Shown: piece by piece, positions 25,229-33,477 of the stretch
How positions within the stretch are numbered: the first letter of the stretch is position 1
Layout: each line of letters starts with the position of its first letter
DNA from: Bacteroidales bacterium
Lineage (GTDB): Bacteria; Bacteroidota; Bacteroidia; Bacteroidales; GCA-2711565
DNA: 64,000 bases
Direction of reading: 5' to 3'
Assembly: GCA_028280405.1 (NCBI GenBank)
Contig: JANQLW010000082.1
Coordinates: 1 to 64,000, forward strand
Program-made: the position numbers and the translations under genes
Notes under the pieces: model-generated
The model's input: only the letters and a program-made list of their open reading frames with translations
What the model was told of the DNA's origin: nothing
Database searches by the model: none

Positions 25229-25774
25229 ATGGAAACACAAATTGAATATTTAACCCGTTTAGGCTTGCTTGAGTCCGGCACAAAAGAGCAAATTCAAGAG
25301 GCAAAGAAAACCTACCGTAAAATCTACCAGAAATGGATAAAAGCACAATATAAATGCACAAAAAGGCGGGTAGAGTTTTCCCTGTCTCGCAGTGAAGAGC
25401 AATTCCTGAATCCCAAAGCTGAACAGCACGGCATGAAGCTTCCTCAATTTATGAAAGATTCGGCACTGTGCTATAACAGGCAGGAATACCTGCTCCCTTC
25501 AAATTCTGCAGTTTTTGCCTTGGAAACGGGGATTTTACGACAAGGCAACAATATCAACCAAGTCGCTCTCGGAAAAAATATTCATGGGCTTTCGACAGAT
25601 GATGACATACGTGCTATCCGATATCATCTCAATCAACAAGAAAAAATCATTTCCAAAGCCTTTCGGGAACCGGAGAACTTGCTCGACATAGTGGAAGAAA
25701 GGTTTTCCAATCCCCATTTTTTACAAGCACTCAAGCAGCGCATTTTTAATTATGAACGTACACATGTTTGTTAA
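25229..25774 (+). CDS. MobC-like relaxosome accessory protein
   Basis: 181 residues from ATG 25229; an upstream in-frame ATG at 25127 overlaps the previous gene and adds unlikely residues. The segment RRVEFSLSRSEEQFLNPKAEQHGMKLPQFMKDSAL is a ribbon-helix-helix-type start like MobC/MbpA proteins, followed by a helical region. It should bind oriT and help load the relaxase, whose gene it overlaps by 23 bp. Confidence 0.75.
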   Translation: METQIEYLTRLGLLESGTKEQIQEAKKTYRKIYQKWIKAQYKCTKRRVEFSLSRSEEQFLNPKAEQHGMKLPQFMKDSALCYNRQEYLLPSNSAVFALETGILRQGNNINQVALGKNIHGLSTDDDIRAIRYHLNQQEKIISKAFREPENLLDIVEERFSNPHFLQALKQRIFNYERTHVC

Positions 25775-26642
25775 ATCAGTAAGTATTAAATCGCCGGATT
25801 TGTTTTCCAAGGCGGTACACTATGCTTTAGGAATAGGGAAAGAGGGGCAACCTTCTCCTGTAAAGGTGTTTCACAATGTACATTCGATTGAACCGGATAA
25901 AGTGGCGCAAGAAATGCGATTGCACGATAAAACCTACCGGAAAAAACGCAAGGGAGGTGTTTGCATCTTTCATGAAATCCTTAGCTTTCACCCGTCCGAC
26001 AGAGAAAAATTACTCAATAATCCGGCAATTCTGGAGGATATTGCAACGAAATTTATTTCTCTCAGGGGAGAACGGGCTCAGGTCGTGGCCGGTATTCACA
26101 CCGACAAAAAACACGTCCATATTCACTGTACGTTCGGGGCAGTCGAATATAAATCTTCCAAATCACTCAGGATTAGCAAAGCGAGGTTCAAATCCATTAA
26201 GAAAGAGTTGGAATTATACCAAGTCCAAAAATACCCGGAATTAAAGGCATCGGTCTGCTTTTTGAATAAAAAACAGAAAGAACGAATCTTAAAACAGGAG
26301 TTTCCTGATTTGCTTGTTGGCGAAAAGGAACAACAACTGAAAAAACGAACGGGCAAAAAAACAGATAAAGAAACCGTCAGCGAAATGGTAAAAAACCTCT
26401 ACCTGGAATCAAAAAGCCAGGATGATTTTTTCCACAAAATTATTGAAGCAGGGCTTTCTGTGTACAAATACCGGAACAAAGTCAACGGGGTTTATTATAA
26501 AAGTTACCGATATCGATTCCGCACACTGTCTTTAACCGATGAACATATCCGGCTTTTGGAAAAGAATTATTCACGTCTGAAAGAACTCGAACAACTTTTT
26601 GAAAAGCAACAGCAATCCCGTGAACCAGAAAAAGAACTTTAA
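25752..26642 (+). CDS. MobA/VirD2-like relaxase
   Basis: 296 residues. The metal-binding three-His motif is HTDKKHVHIHC (His116 with His121/123/125). Tyr residues near the N-terminus (for example Tyr24) are candidates for the nicking residue. The domain is followed by a basic helical C-terminus, without a fused helicase or primase. It would nick oriT and pilot the strand to a coupling protein. With the MobC-like and T4CP genes this forms the mobilization module. Confidence 0.85.
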   Translation: MNVHMFVKSVSIKSPDLFSKAVHYALGIGKEGQPSPVKVFHNVHSIEPDKVAQEMRLHDKTYRKKRKGGVCIFHEILSFHPSDREKLLNNPAILEDIATKFISLRGERAQVVAGIHTDKKHVHIHCTFGAVEYKSSKSLRISKARFKSIKKELELYQVQKYPELKASVCFLNKKQKERILKQEFPDLLVGEKEQQLKKRTGKKTDKETVSEMVKNLYLESKSQDDFFHKIIEAGLSVYKYRNKVNGVYYKSYRYRFRTLSLTDEHIRLLEKNYSRLKELEQLFEKQQQSREPEKEL

Positions 26643-26670
26643 TTTCTAACTTATTTTAAACATATTCAAT

Positions 26671-28053
26671 ATGCCACTTATTAATTGGTTATTTAATAGA
26701 AACAATACTAACCGAGACCTTCACGGAAGTGCCCGGTTTTTATCAGGGAAAAAATTAAAAAAACTGGTTTCAAAAAAGTTTGATGGAATTACTTTGAATG
26801 GAATATATCGTATTTCTAAGAATTCCTATCCAAACTGCTGTGTATTGGGGTCTTCCGGCATGGGAAAGTCAAGCGTGTTTCAAATCTGCAACGTTTTTAA
26901 CCTTGACGGTTCCTCTTCGGCTGTAATTACAGACCCTTCTGGAGAGGTCTATAATAAAACCGCCGGTTATCTGAAATCTATAGGATACAAGGTAAAGGTT
27001 TTGAACCTCAGTGATATTTCCCAAACATTGCAATATAATCCCCTTTATTCCAATCGTTGTAATTCTTTCAATGATGTCATGAAGATTGCGGAGATTTTAG
27101 TCGATACATCGTACAAGAATGATAGCGGGAGTGGAGATCCTTTTTGGCGGGATTCGGCAAAAAATATCATTAACCTGTGCTTGCGGTGTTTAATACAGCG
27201 GGAAGATGAAGTCAGGAATTTGAAGGAACTTTATAATATGCTGAATATGTTCGGTACGGAACAAAATCAGATCAACCAGTTGATGGTGGATTATTTGGAT
27301 GATGATAATTTTCGGGAATATAAGACTTTTGTAGCTCAAGACTCCAAATTAACCAGTAATATCCTTTCTACTGCAAAAACAGCTTTATCGAAACTAAGCG
27401 ACCCAAATATTGCCTACACAACACAAACAGAAACTCTCCATTTGGAATCCATTCGTTATGAGCCTACGGCAATTTTCATAATTGTGAATGAGTGGGAAGT
27501 CAATTTTTACAGTTTCATCCTCTGTATTTTTTATCAGCAGTTGTTTTCCTATTGCATGAGTTTTTCCAGTGATGATGATTCTTATTTGCCGGTGTTTTTC
27601 TTTTTGGACGAATTCGGGAACAGTGGGAGGATTCCCAATTTTTCGACGACGATTAGCACCATACGCAAATATCGTTGTTCAATTTCTATCCTTATCCAGG
27701 ATTTCTTCCAGCTTGTAAATCTGTACGGACAGGCTGAGGCTTCTGTAATTTTGAATGGTAGTTGTGGAATACGGATTCTGTTTTCCGGTTTGGGGCTACA
27801 AACAACGGAAGAAGTATCGCGGATTTTAGGAAAAAAGACTGTTGTGTACCGCGATAAAGGGTATTCAAAGCAGCAAGGTTTTTTCCAAAACCGGGAAAGT
27901 ACAATGGGGCGTTTGCTCATGACCCCTGATGAAATCAGGACTATGCCCAAAAACGAAATTTTGATACTTTACTCTAATGAAAGGCCATTCAAGCTAAAGA
28001 CTCTTCCGTGGTACGAAAATCCCGAAATGATAAGAAAATCAAAAATTCGTTGA
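26671..28053 (+). CDS. VirD4/TraG-type coupling protein
   Basis: 460 residues. Walker A is VLGSSGMGKSS (58-68), Walker B is VFFFLDEFGNSGRIPNF (about 308-324), and LHGSARFLSG near the start matches TraG-type T4CPs. There are no clear N-terminal transmembrane helices, so this is the short soluble form. It hands relaxase-bound DNA to a type IV channel; none is encoded in the window, so the element would borrow one. Confidence 0.85.
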   Translation: MPLINWLFNRNNTNRDLHGSARFLSGKKLKKLVSKKFDGITLNGIYRISKNSYPNCCVLGSSGMGKSSVFQICNVFNLDGSSSAVITDPSGEVYNKTAGYLKSIGYKVKVLNLSDISQTLQYNPLYSNRCNSFNDVMKIAEILVDTSYKNDSGSGDPFWRDSAKNIINLCLRCLIQREDEVRNLKELYNMLNMFGTEQNQINQLMVDYLDDDNFREYKTFVAQDSKLTSNILSTAKTALSKLSDPNIAYTTQTETLHLESIRYEPTAIFIIVNEWEVNFYSFILCIFYQQLFSYCMSFSSDDDSYLPVFFFLDEFGNSGRIPNFSTTISTIRKYRCSISILIQDFFQLVNLYGQAEASVILNGSCGIRILFSGLGLQTTEEVSRILGKKTVVYRDKGYSKQQGFFQNRESTMGRLLMTPDEIRTMPKNEILILYSNERPFKLKTLPWYENPEMIRKSKIR

Positions 28054-28055
28054 TC

Positions 28056-28274
28056 ATGTTTACAGCAATATTATCTCTTTTGTTGGTACTGTTCATATGC
28101 GGAATACTTTTCGAGTTAATTTTTGGAAAAACGTTTTTATTTTCCGGGTCAATCAATACACTCGGATGGGCTTTAGAACAGGTATTACGGCTGCTTTCGG
28201 GAATCCTCAAAGTATTTGTGGCCTTATTCCGGTGGTTGTGGCGGGTACTTATTTTTGATAAGTACCGACATTAG
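28056..28274 (+). CDS. Small two-helix membrane protein
   Basis: 72 residues from ATG 28056, two bases after the T4CP stop; the longer frame from 28008 overlaps the T4CP and starts with charged residues. Hydrophobic segments are FTAILSLLLVLFICGILFELIF and LEQVLRLLSGILKVFVALF. It may provide the membrane anchor missing from the coupling protein (inference). Confidence 0.55.
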   Translation: MFTAILSLLLVLFICGILFELIFGKTFLFSGSINTLGWALEQVLRLLSGILKVFVALFRWLWRVLIFDKYRH

Positions 28275-28320
28275 CCCATTCAATGAAAGTTTAATTTTGC
28301 CCGTAAGAGCAAATAAGGGG

Positions 28321-28402
28321 TTAAGGGGATTTCCCCTTGCAAGATGCAATTTATCGGGGACAGTTTTTTCTGTTCACGGGAAATTGCAATCTTGCCCCTT
28401 AA
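28321..28402. repeat. Nested inverted repeats: oriT candidate or terminator
   Basis: GCAAGATGCAATTT (28339-28352) and AAATTGCAATCTTGC (28381-28395) pair with one bulge. Inside, GGACAG and CTGTTC flank a T6 loop. Outside, AAGGGG can pair either with the adjacent CCCCTT or with CCCCTTAA at the far end. The structure lies between the mobilization genes and the convergent maturase gene. It may terminate both, or be the origin of transfer. Confidence 0.55.
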
Positions 28403-28404
28403 GA

Positions 28405-29847
28405 TTATAGCAAACGCTTAGCCATCAAAGACTGTCTTGGGCATCTAGGAGGAGCTGTATACATATTATCATAAGCAAATAAAGCATCCCGATAACACCA
28501 TCCTGCATTATGTACACAATCTTCAAATTCATTACAATCATAACAAGGACTTCCTATGAAAGCATCAATATGAGGTTGAACCCATTTTACTAATTTGTCA
28601 CTATTCCAAATATCAATAATATTTTTCTCCTTAACATTACCAACGTAAAAATCTTCATTAGCAGGCATCTGTTCACAAAGAATTACATTCCCATCTGGGC
28701 AAATAGTAAGGCTATTATAACCTCCTGAACACCTTGATCGATTAGCCCAAGATTCTGGGGAAAAGGGAGTATTAGCACTTCCTTTTTCAGTCTGTATAAT
28801 AATTTCAGCACCCGGATAATCATCAATATTCAAGGCATCATTTATAAGAACTATTTCATTTTTTTGTGAACTATTAAGTAATAACATATTTATATCACGA
28901 AAGTGACTATATCCACATTGCACAAACTGAAAGAATCTCACACCTAGATCATAATATTTATCTATTATAGGAATAATAGAATTATGGTTAACTCTAGTTA
29001 AAACACATTTAATACGAGTTCTAATTCCTTTATCTAAACAAAGCTTAATATTGTCATCTGCTCTTTTAATATATTCTTTTACTCCTGATAAATAATCAGC
29101 AATCTCAGGAACTGTTGAATCTATGCTTATTTGAAGTGTGCTTGGACCAGCATATCCCTCAAAATTTAATCCCGACTCAATTAATTTGTCAATAATATCA
29201 GGTTTAAGCATAGCTTTTGTAGATAAAAAAACTGGAATATTTGCTTTTAGAACATATGAAATAAGCTTAATTGTCAGATCATCAGCAAAAGGATCAGCAC
29301 CACTAATCTCTATATTAAAAATTTCATTTCTAATTGCTTCATCAATTAATTCAATCCACCTGCTTAAACCAAGTCTTTCTGAATAAGGGATTTGTTTTCT
29401 CTCTGCATAGCAGTATACACAGTTTGTTTCACAAGAAAATCCCACGGATAAACGAATATGAGTTGGTTTATTGAGTCTTCCATTCTTCGGTAGATTATAG
29501 TCATGAGGTCGTATAAAATATTTATTCTCATCAAAAGTAAGTTTCTCATTTTGCGCTGAGTTAATCAGCAATATACTATCATTCCCATTTAATTGCTTAA
29601 TAGCATTCTGGATAAATTTGTATGCCAAAGTCTTTGAATCAATATTGAAAACATAACAAATTTCCTTAATAAGGGTACTAACCCTTGCTCCATTATTTAA
29701 TAATGTTACAAAAATTGCAATAGGAGGAGGCAATGGTAAAGCTATCGATTCTGTGGTCGAATATTTATATAAAACTAAATAGTCTTTATCATTTCTTAGA
29801 CACCACCGAGGATTTATTGATATAATGTCGGAGTTAGCAAGATTCAT
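28405..29847 (-). CDS. Radical-SAM/SPASM peptide maturase (element-borne)
   Basis: 480 residues. The N-terminal ~90 residues (INPRWCLRNDKDYLVLYKY…LIKEICYVFNID) look like a PqqD/RRE leader-binding domain. The radical-SAM cluster motif is CETNCVYC (139-146). The C-terminal SPASM region has cysteines at 373, 383, 391, 435, 438, 444, 451 and 469 for auxiliary iron-sulfur clusters. Its C-terminal Cys spacing CX2CX5CX6C is identical in the maturase at 48997, so the two are one family. The small Cys-rich protein encoded upstream is the obvious substrate. Expected chemistry is a radical cross-link or thioether on that peptide; the exact bond is unknown. No exporter is adjacent. Confidence 0.85.
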   Translation of the reverse strand: MNLANSDIISINPRWCLRNDKDYLVLYKYSTTESIALPLPPPIAIFVTLLNNGARVSTLIKEICYVFNIDSKTLAYKFIQNAIKQLNGNDSILLINSAQNEKLTFDENKYFIRPHDYNLPKNGRLNKPTHIRLSVGFSCETNCVYCYAERKQIPYSERLGLSRWIELIDEAIRNEIFNIEISGADPFADDLTIKLISYVLKANIPVFLSTKAMLKPDIIDKLIESGLNFEGYAGPSTLQISIDSTVPEIADYLSGVKEYIKRADDNIKLCLDKGIRTRIKCVLTRVNHNSIIPIIDKYYDLGVRFFQFVQCGYSHFRDINMLLLNSSQKNEIVLINDALNIDDYPGAEIIIQTEKGSANTPFSPESWANRSRCSGGYNSLTICPDGNVILCEQMPANEDFYVGNVKEKNIIDIWNSDKLVKWVQPHIDAFIGSPCYDCNEFEDCVHNAGWCYRDALFAYDNMYTAPPRCPRQSLMAKRLL

Positions 29848-29926
29848 ATTAAAATTATTACGCCAATAAGCATATAGATGTTTTCTGGTTGATTAGTGGC
29901 TTAAAAAAATTGTCTTAAAACATTTT

Positions 29927-29944
29927 AACTATTAATGAATAGTT
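29927..29944 (-). terminator. Weak hairpin at the end of the peptide gene
   Basis: AACTATT and AATAGTT form a 7-bp stem over the peptide stop codon. Read leftward it is followed by A/T-rich sequence and could act as a partial terminator or attenuator before the maturase gene. Confidence 0.3.
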
Positions 29945-30185
29945 ACTTCATCCCAGAGTGACAAGATCCACTTGAACATCCTGTTGAACAACCTTCAGGA
30001 CAATTAGAGGAACACCAACATTCAAGCACGCAAAGATTTGCTGAATGAAAACAGGAACCTGTTTCATTAATCATGTCTTCTGATAACCTAATATCACTTG
30101 AAGAAAAATCTTCAGATAATAATTCTTGAATCCCATCTTTAACCTTATCTAAGTAATTCAAATGTAATTTTGTTGTTGACTTCAT
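29943..30185 (-). CDS. Cysteine-rich RiPP precursor peptide
   Basis: 80 residues. The first ~43 form an acidic, Cys-free leader (LDKVKDGIQELLSEDFSSSD). The C-terminal 37 residues hold all eight cysteines (45, 52, 56, 58, 62, 66, 70, 75) among Ser/Gly, with a CX3CX3CX3CX4C series (CSSNCPEGCSTGCSSGSC). This split is typical of precursors modified by radical-SAM/SPASM enzymes (ranthipeptide/sactipeptide-like), and such an enzyme is encoded 95 bp downstream on the same strand. No double-Gly cleavage site is seen, and no protease/exporter is nearby. Precursor role is inferred from composition and context. Confidence 0.75.
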   Translation of the reverse strand: MKSTTKLHLNYLDKVKDGIQELLSEDFSSSDIRLSEDMINETGSCFHSANLCVLECWCSSNCPEGCSTGCSSGSCHSGMK

Positions 30186-30587
30186 AACTTCGTTTTTAAT
30201 ATGATGGTACTAATTAACTTTACGGAGAATATTGATAGTATCCGAAAACCCGATAGCTACGTGTAGAACTTAGGGCTGCCAAGTATTCAAAATCAAATAT
30301 AAAGAAATCTTTTAACAAATTATAACTTTCTGATAAACAATCATCAATTTTCACCCGACATTCAATCCATAAGCATCTAAACACAATATTTTCAGAAGAT
30401 TCTTCAAATGAAAGTGAAATAAATTTTGTGATGGATTGAGTGATGGCTTTATGTCGAACACTTTTGAAAATCGTCTGGAAATAAAAGTAACTTTCGAGCG
30501 GATTGAAAAACCCCCCTCGGCATTTCTAAAATAATTGATAATTAAAGAGGTTCGGGAATTTACCCCAGACCCCTTACCTGCAAAATC
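30186..30587. other. Intergenic region upstream of the peptide gene
   Basis: About 400 bp with no convincing gene. The leftward frame at 30351-30596 is low-quality and runs into a repeat. The promoter of the leftward peptide/maturase pair should lie within the first 150 bp, but I see no exact TAnnTTTG box. Confidence 0.4.
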
Positions 30588-30709
30588 AAAACACATACTC
30601 CAAGCCTGAACTAAAAAGAGAAAATCAAGGAGGAATCAGAAAGAGCATTCCTTTATTTTTTCTTAGTGAGAGCTTTCTTTGTGCTTTTTATTTTTGCCAA
30701 TCGGGATGA
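30588..30709. repeat. Repeat R1, degenerate copy of the hairpin repeat at 32334
   Basis: It shares AAAACAC, an AGAGAAA…TCAAGGAGGA block and the end TTTTTATTTTTnCCAATCGGGATGA-like sequence with R2 (32334-32467). The stems are weaker here. Both copies lie between leftward cargo genes. Confidence 0.55.
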
Positions 30710-30789
30710 AACGGGAGTAAGGAAAACTTTGATTCCCAAATTTGACATTATGATCCAGAGTGGAAAAATCAAGAAGTTTTCCGGCTTGC

Positions 30790-31608
30790 TTAATTTTTAC
30801 TTTTGAGTATATGGATTTTGTCAAGCCAAGATTGACCAAATTGCTTTTTACCTAAAAGCAATAAATAGGCTTCACCTGTGGCGGATATTTTATCGTGATT
30901 GTTTTGTATAAAATTCGAAAGTATTTCCGGCAGATTCTTGACTTTTTTTAAGTTGTTTAATTCACCATCTGTATCGCTATTCTCAAAGTAATTTAGCAAT
31001 TGAGAAAAAGTAATGTTCAATTTTGTTCGAAAACAAAATTCATAGTGTGGTGTTTCATTATCATTTATAATACCCAATAAATCGGTAGTACGAACATTGA
31101 TATCAATTCCTATTTCTTCTTTGACTTCTCTTGAAATCGCATGAAAAGGGTCTGGCAACCCTTTTTCATTAAAATCACAATTTCTATCCATAAACCCTCC
31201 AATAACATGAAACTTCCCCTCGTCAAGGTCTACTCCTTTTCGTTTATTTAATACGATGTAATTATCACTCGTTATAATGGAGATACTAACAGCAAGAGGG
31301 AAAGATTTTTCGCTTTTGCTAAAGTAATTAGTAAATTCTTTTGTGCGCGTCACGACATACATCATATAATTAGTGCTGGCGACATTCACTTTTAACCCAT
31401 TCTTGACTACTTTAGAATTTATGTATTGAAACAAGTCTCCGTTAAATAACTGGCCACCTCTATTTTCAACTTTCTTTTTTGATTTCTTCCATTCTTTTTC
31501 AATATAATCCTCCTGCGATTTTGTCAAGTGTGGGAAAAATTTATCTTCATGCTGAATCTCTATTTGATTAGGCTTTAAAGTTTTTTCATGAATTATGCTA
31601 AACTTCAT
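30790..31608 (-). CDS. Nudix hydrolase-like protein
   Basis: 272 residues. The C-terminal half is a Nudix domain: VIGGFMDRN… then SREVKEEIGIDI (about 159-170), containing the REVKEEIG metal-binding helix; the loop before it is longer than usual. The N-terminal ~100 residues are an unidentified helical extension. Nudix enzymes hydrolyse nucleoside diphosphates linked to another moiety; the substrate is unknown. It could act in nucleotide-based defence or housekeeping. Confidence 0.75.
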   Translation of the reverse strand: MKFSIIHEKTLKPNQIEIQHEDKFFPHLTKSQEDYIEKEWKKSKKKVENRGGQLFNGDLFQYINSKVVKNGLKVNVASTNYMMYVVTRTKEFTNYFSKSEKSFPLAVSISIITSDNYIVLNKRKGVDLDEGKFHVIGGFMDRNCDFNEKGLPDPFHAISREVKEEIGIDINVRTTDLLGIINDNETPHYEFCFRTKLNITFSQLLNYFENSDTDGELNNLKKVKNLPEILSNFIQNNHDKISATGEAYLLLLGKKQFGQSWLDKIHILKSKN

Positions 31609-31676
31609 TATTTTTTCGGTTAGTCTATTTGGTATTGTATCAACAGAAATAAGGATTTCAAGAATTATTGATAAAG

Positions 31677-31709
31677 AAAAAGGCCTGGATTAAGTTTCCA
31701 GACCTTTTT
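31677..31709. terminator. Hairpin terminator at the methylase 3' end
   Basis: AAAAAGGCCTGG and CCAGACCTTTTT pair with one mismatch. The hairpin is flanked by A and T runs and overlaps the leftward methylase stop codon. Confidence 0.7.
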
Positions 31710-32313
31710 GCTCACGGAAATCTTTCGTGGCAAGCCACCAAAATTCAGGGCGGCCCTTATAGCCGATTTCCCAAATAACCCAGCAATAGCGTTGTTTCTT
31801 AATAGAGTATCCTGCCTTTTGAGGATTACCATATGGATAACAGGTTAAATCATCCAAGGCATAAATGGCTTTTGGAGGCGTATTTTGGAATGCCTTAGTT
31901 CGTTTGGCATAGCAAAGTGAATTAAGATTTAGAAGCATAGCTACTTTGCCTCCGGTTTGTCGGCAGAAATTTAATGCTTGTTTAATAAACTGATCTCCTA
32001 ATCCAAAACCATAAGGTGGATTGGTAATAATATTTTTTGCCAAAGGCTTTGTTTGTGTTAAAAAATTGACTCCTCCCATGCCGTAGCCACGATCAATAAG
32101 GTCGGTGCTCACAACATTGTGTCCTGCATCTTTTAGGACTTCGGATATATCACCTGTACCACAGGCAGGCTCCCAAATAGAACCCTCAAATGAGGCTTCA
32201 CTCAACAATGCACGGGTTGCCTCATGCGGAGTTGGGTAGAACTCAAAGGATGCCCTTTTTGTTTTATGATTAGGAATAAAGAAAGAAGCGTTTCCGGTTT
32301 GTGTTTTTATCAT
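31690..32313 (-). CDS. SAM-dependent adenine methyltransferase-like protein
   Basis: 207 residues from ATG 32313; the longer frame to 32385 runs through the upstream hairpin repeat and is unlikely. EPACGTG (48-54) is SAM motif I, NPPYGFG (98-104) is the catalytic motif of N6-adenine methylases, and YPTPHEATRALL precedes them. It resembles small phage/plasmid-type adenine methylases. It probably methylates element DNA against host restriction. Confidence 0.75.
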   Translation of the reverse strand: MIKTQTGNASFFIPNHKTKRASFEFYPTPHEATRALLSEASFEGSIWEPACGTGDISEVLKDAGHNVVSTDLIDRGYGMGGVNFLTQTKPLAKNIITNPPYGFGLGDQFIKQALNFCRQTGGKVAMLLNLNSLCYAKRTKAFQNTPPKAIYALDDLTCYPYGNPQKAGYSIKKQRYCWVIWEIGYKGRPEFWWLATKDFREQKGLET

Positions 32314-32333
32314 GTTTAGATTGGATAAAAAAT

Positions 32334-32467
32334 AAAAACACGCTCTCCCCACCCGAGCCCAAAGAGAAAAAGTCAAGGAGGACACTTCGAGTATTCGGAG
32401 GCAAATTCTTGACTTTTTCTCGGTGAGGGTAATTTGCGTGATTTTTTATTTTTACCAATCGGGATGA
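32334..32467. repeat. Repeat R2 with a perfect 14-bp inverted repeat
   Basis: GAGAAAAAGTCAAG (32364-32377) and CTTGACTTTTTCTC (32408-32421) are perfect inverses around a 30-nt loop. Outer ACACGCTCTCCCCACC and GGTGAGGG…GCGTG can also pair. It lies directly upstream of the methylase start. It could be a leader RNA, an oriT-like site or a small RNA. A decayed copy is at 30588-30709. Confidence 0.6.
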
Positions 32468-32493
32468 ATCACAAAAAAAGGAATGAAGGATTC

Positions 32494-32940
32494 TTAAATA
32501 AACCCTTCATCAGCAAAGGAAAGATAAGTTTCGGAGGTTATAATGATATGATCTAAGACAGCCAATTCAAGGAATTCCCCGGCTTGGCATAATTTCTTCG
32601 TTAAATTGAAGTCCTGTTCACTGGGTTTTGTATTTCCTGAAGGATGGTTGTGAGCAAGAATAATACTTGAAGCATTTGATTTAAGGGCAATTTGAAAAAC
32701 AACTTTGGGGTCAACTACTGTTCCTGATAAACCACCGGAAGAAACAATTGAATATCCTAGAACTTTATTTGATCTGTTCAGGCAAAGCACTAAAAATTCT
32801 TCCTTGTAATCAATTTGATCCGACCAAATGGAGGATAGAACATTAAATGCATTCATTGAATTACATATCTTCTTCATCTCAGAGAATTTTTGTTTGTTGT
32901 GGTAAGTGATTTTAATCTCAGCTAAATTGGAATTATTCAT
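32494..32940 (-). CDS. RadC-like JAB-domain protein
   Basis: 148 residues from ATG 32940 (an ATG three codons upstream is possible). It is the C-terminal JAB domain of RadC proteins, with a complete zinc motif AHNHPSGNTKPSEQD: His97, His99, Ser107, Asp110. The N-terminal helix-hairpin-helix of chromosomal RadC is absent. Short RadC proteins are common on Bacteroidota mobile elements; their role is uncertain despite the old DNA-repair name. Confidence 0.85.
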   Translation of the reverse strand: MNNSNLAEIKITYHNKQKFSEMKKICNSMNAFNVLSSIWSDQIDYKEEFLVLCLNRSNKVLGYSIVSSGGLSGTVVDPKVVFQIALKSNASSIILAHNHPSGNTKPSEQDFNLTKKLCQAGEFLELAVLDHIIITSETYLSFADEGFI

Positions 32941-33264
32941 GAAAATCACCCCTGCCCTGGGGATTTATATTGGCAACTGGCTCGCCTGTAATTAAATTTT
33001 TGGCAAACCCAAACCGGAATAGAATTTTTAGAACAAGTATTAGGGTCATCCCGATGAAATCGGGATGAAAGAACCCGAAGGGCAGGAGGTAGCATAGGTT
33101 TTTAGATGCTAGCGGATGTGCTTAGAGAGAAATGTTTTATGAGGTTAACTTGCCAGAAATTTGAGTACTAAGTAAGAGATAGAAAAAAATAGTTTCTTTA
33201 GAACCATTACCTGTGCTACAAACCAAATCTTCCAAATCATTATTTCCTAAAAAGGGCATTTCCT
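32941..33264. other. Intergenic region with a short perfect hairpin
   Basis: It contains TCATCCCGAT-GAA-ATCGGGATGA (33046-33068), a perfect 10-bp stem whose arm ATCGGGATGA also ends repeats R1 and R2. No gene is visible in the rest. Confidence 0.5.
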
Positions 33265-33447
33265 ATGGCAGATCGACCCGAACATTTTTCCGTACAAAAA
33301 AAGTCTAACCGGGGGAATGCCCTTGAATTTAAATATGTATTTCCTGAAAAAACTTCGGATCAGACATTGAATGAAGTTACTACGGGTTTATCCTATTGCG
33401 GTTTGTTTCATGGAATTTTAAAGGGAGAAAAGTCTACTAAAAATTGA
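33265..33447 (+). CDS. Small protein of the SNRGN family
   Basis: 60 residues. SNRGNALEFKYVFPEK matches SNRGNTLTFKCVYPDK in the leftward protein at 35238-35483, on the other side of the recombinase. The pair suggests a small family linked to this recombinase cassette. Function unknown. Confidence 0.55.
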   Translation: MADRPEHFSVQKKSNRGNALEFKYVFPEKTSDQTLNEVTTGLSYCGLFHGILKGEKSTKN

Positions 33448-33477
33448 CATTATCGGAAATACGGGTAGGGTTTCAAT

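Noticed and set aside
30351..30596. 81-codon leftward frame
   Set aside because: Ends in repeat R1 and has no recognisable features or supporting neighbours.
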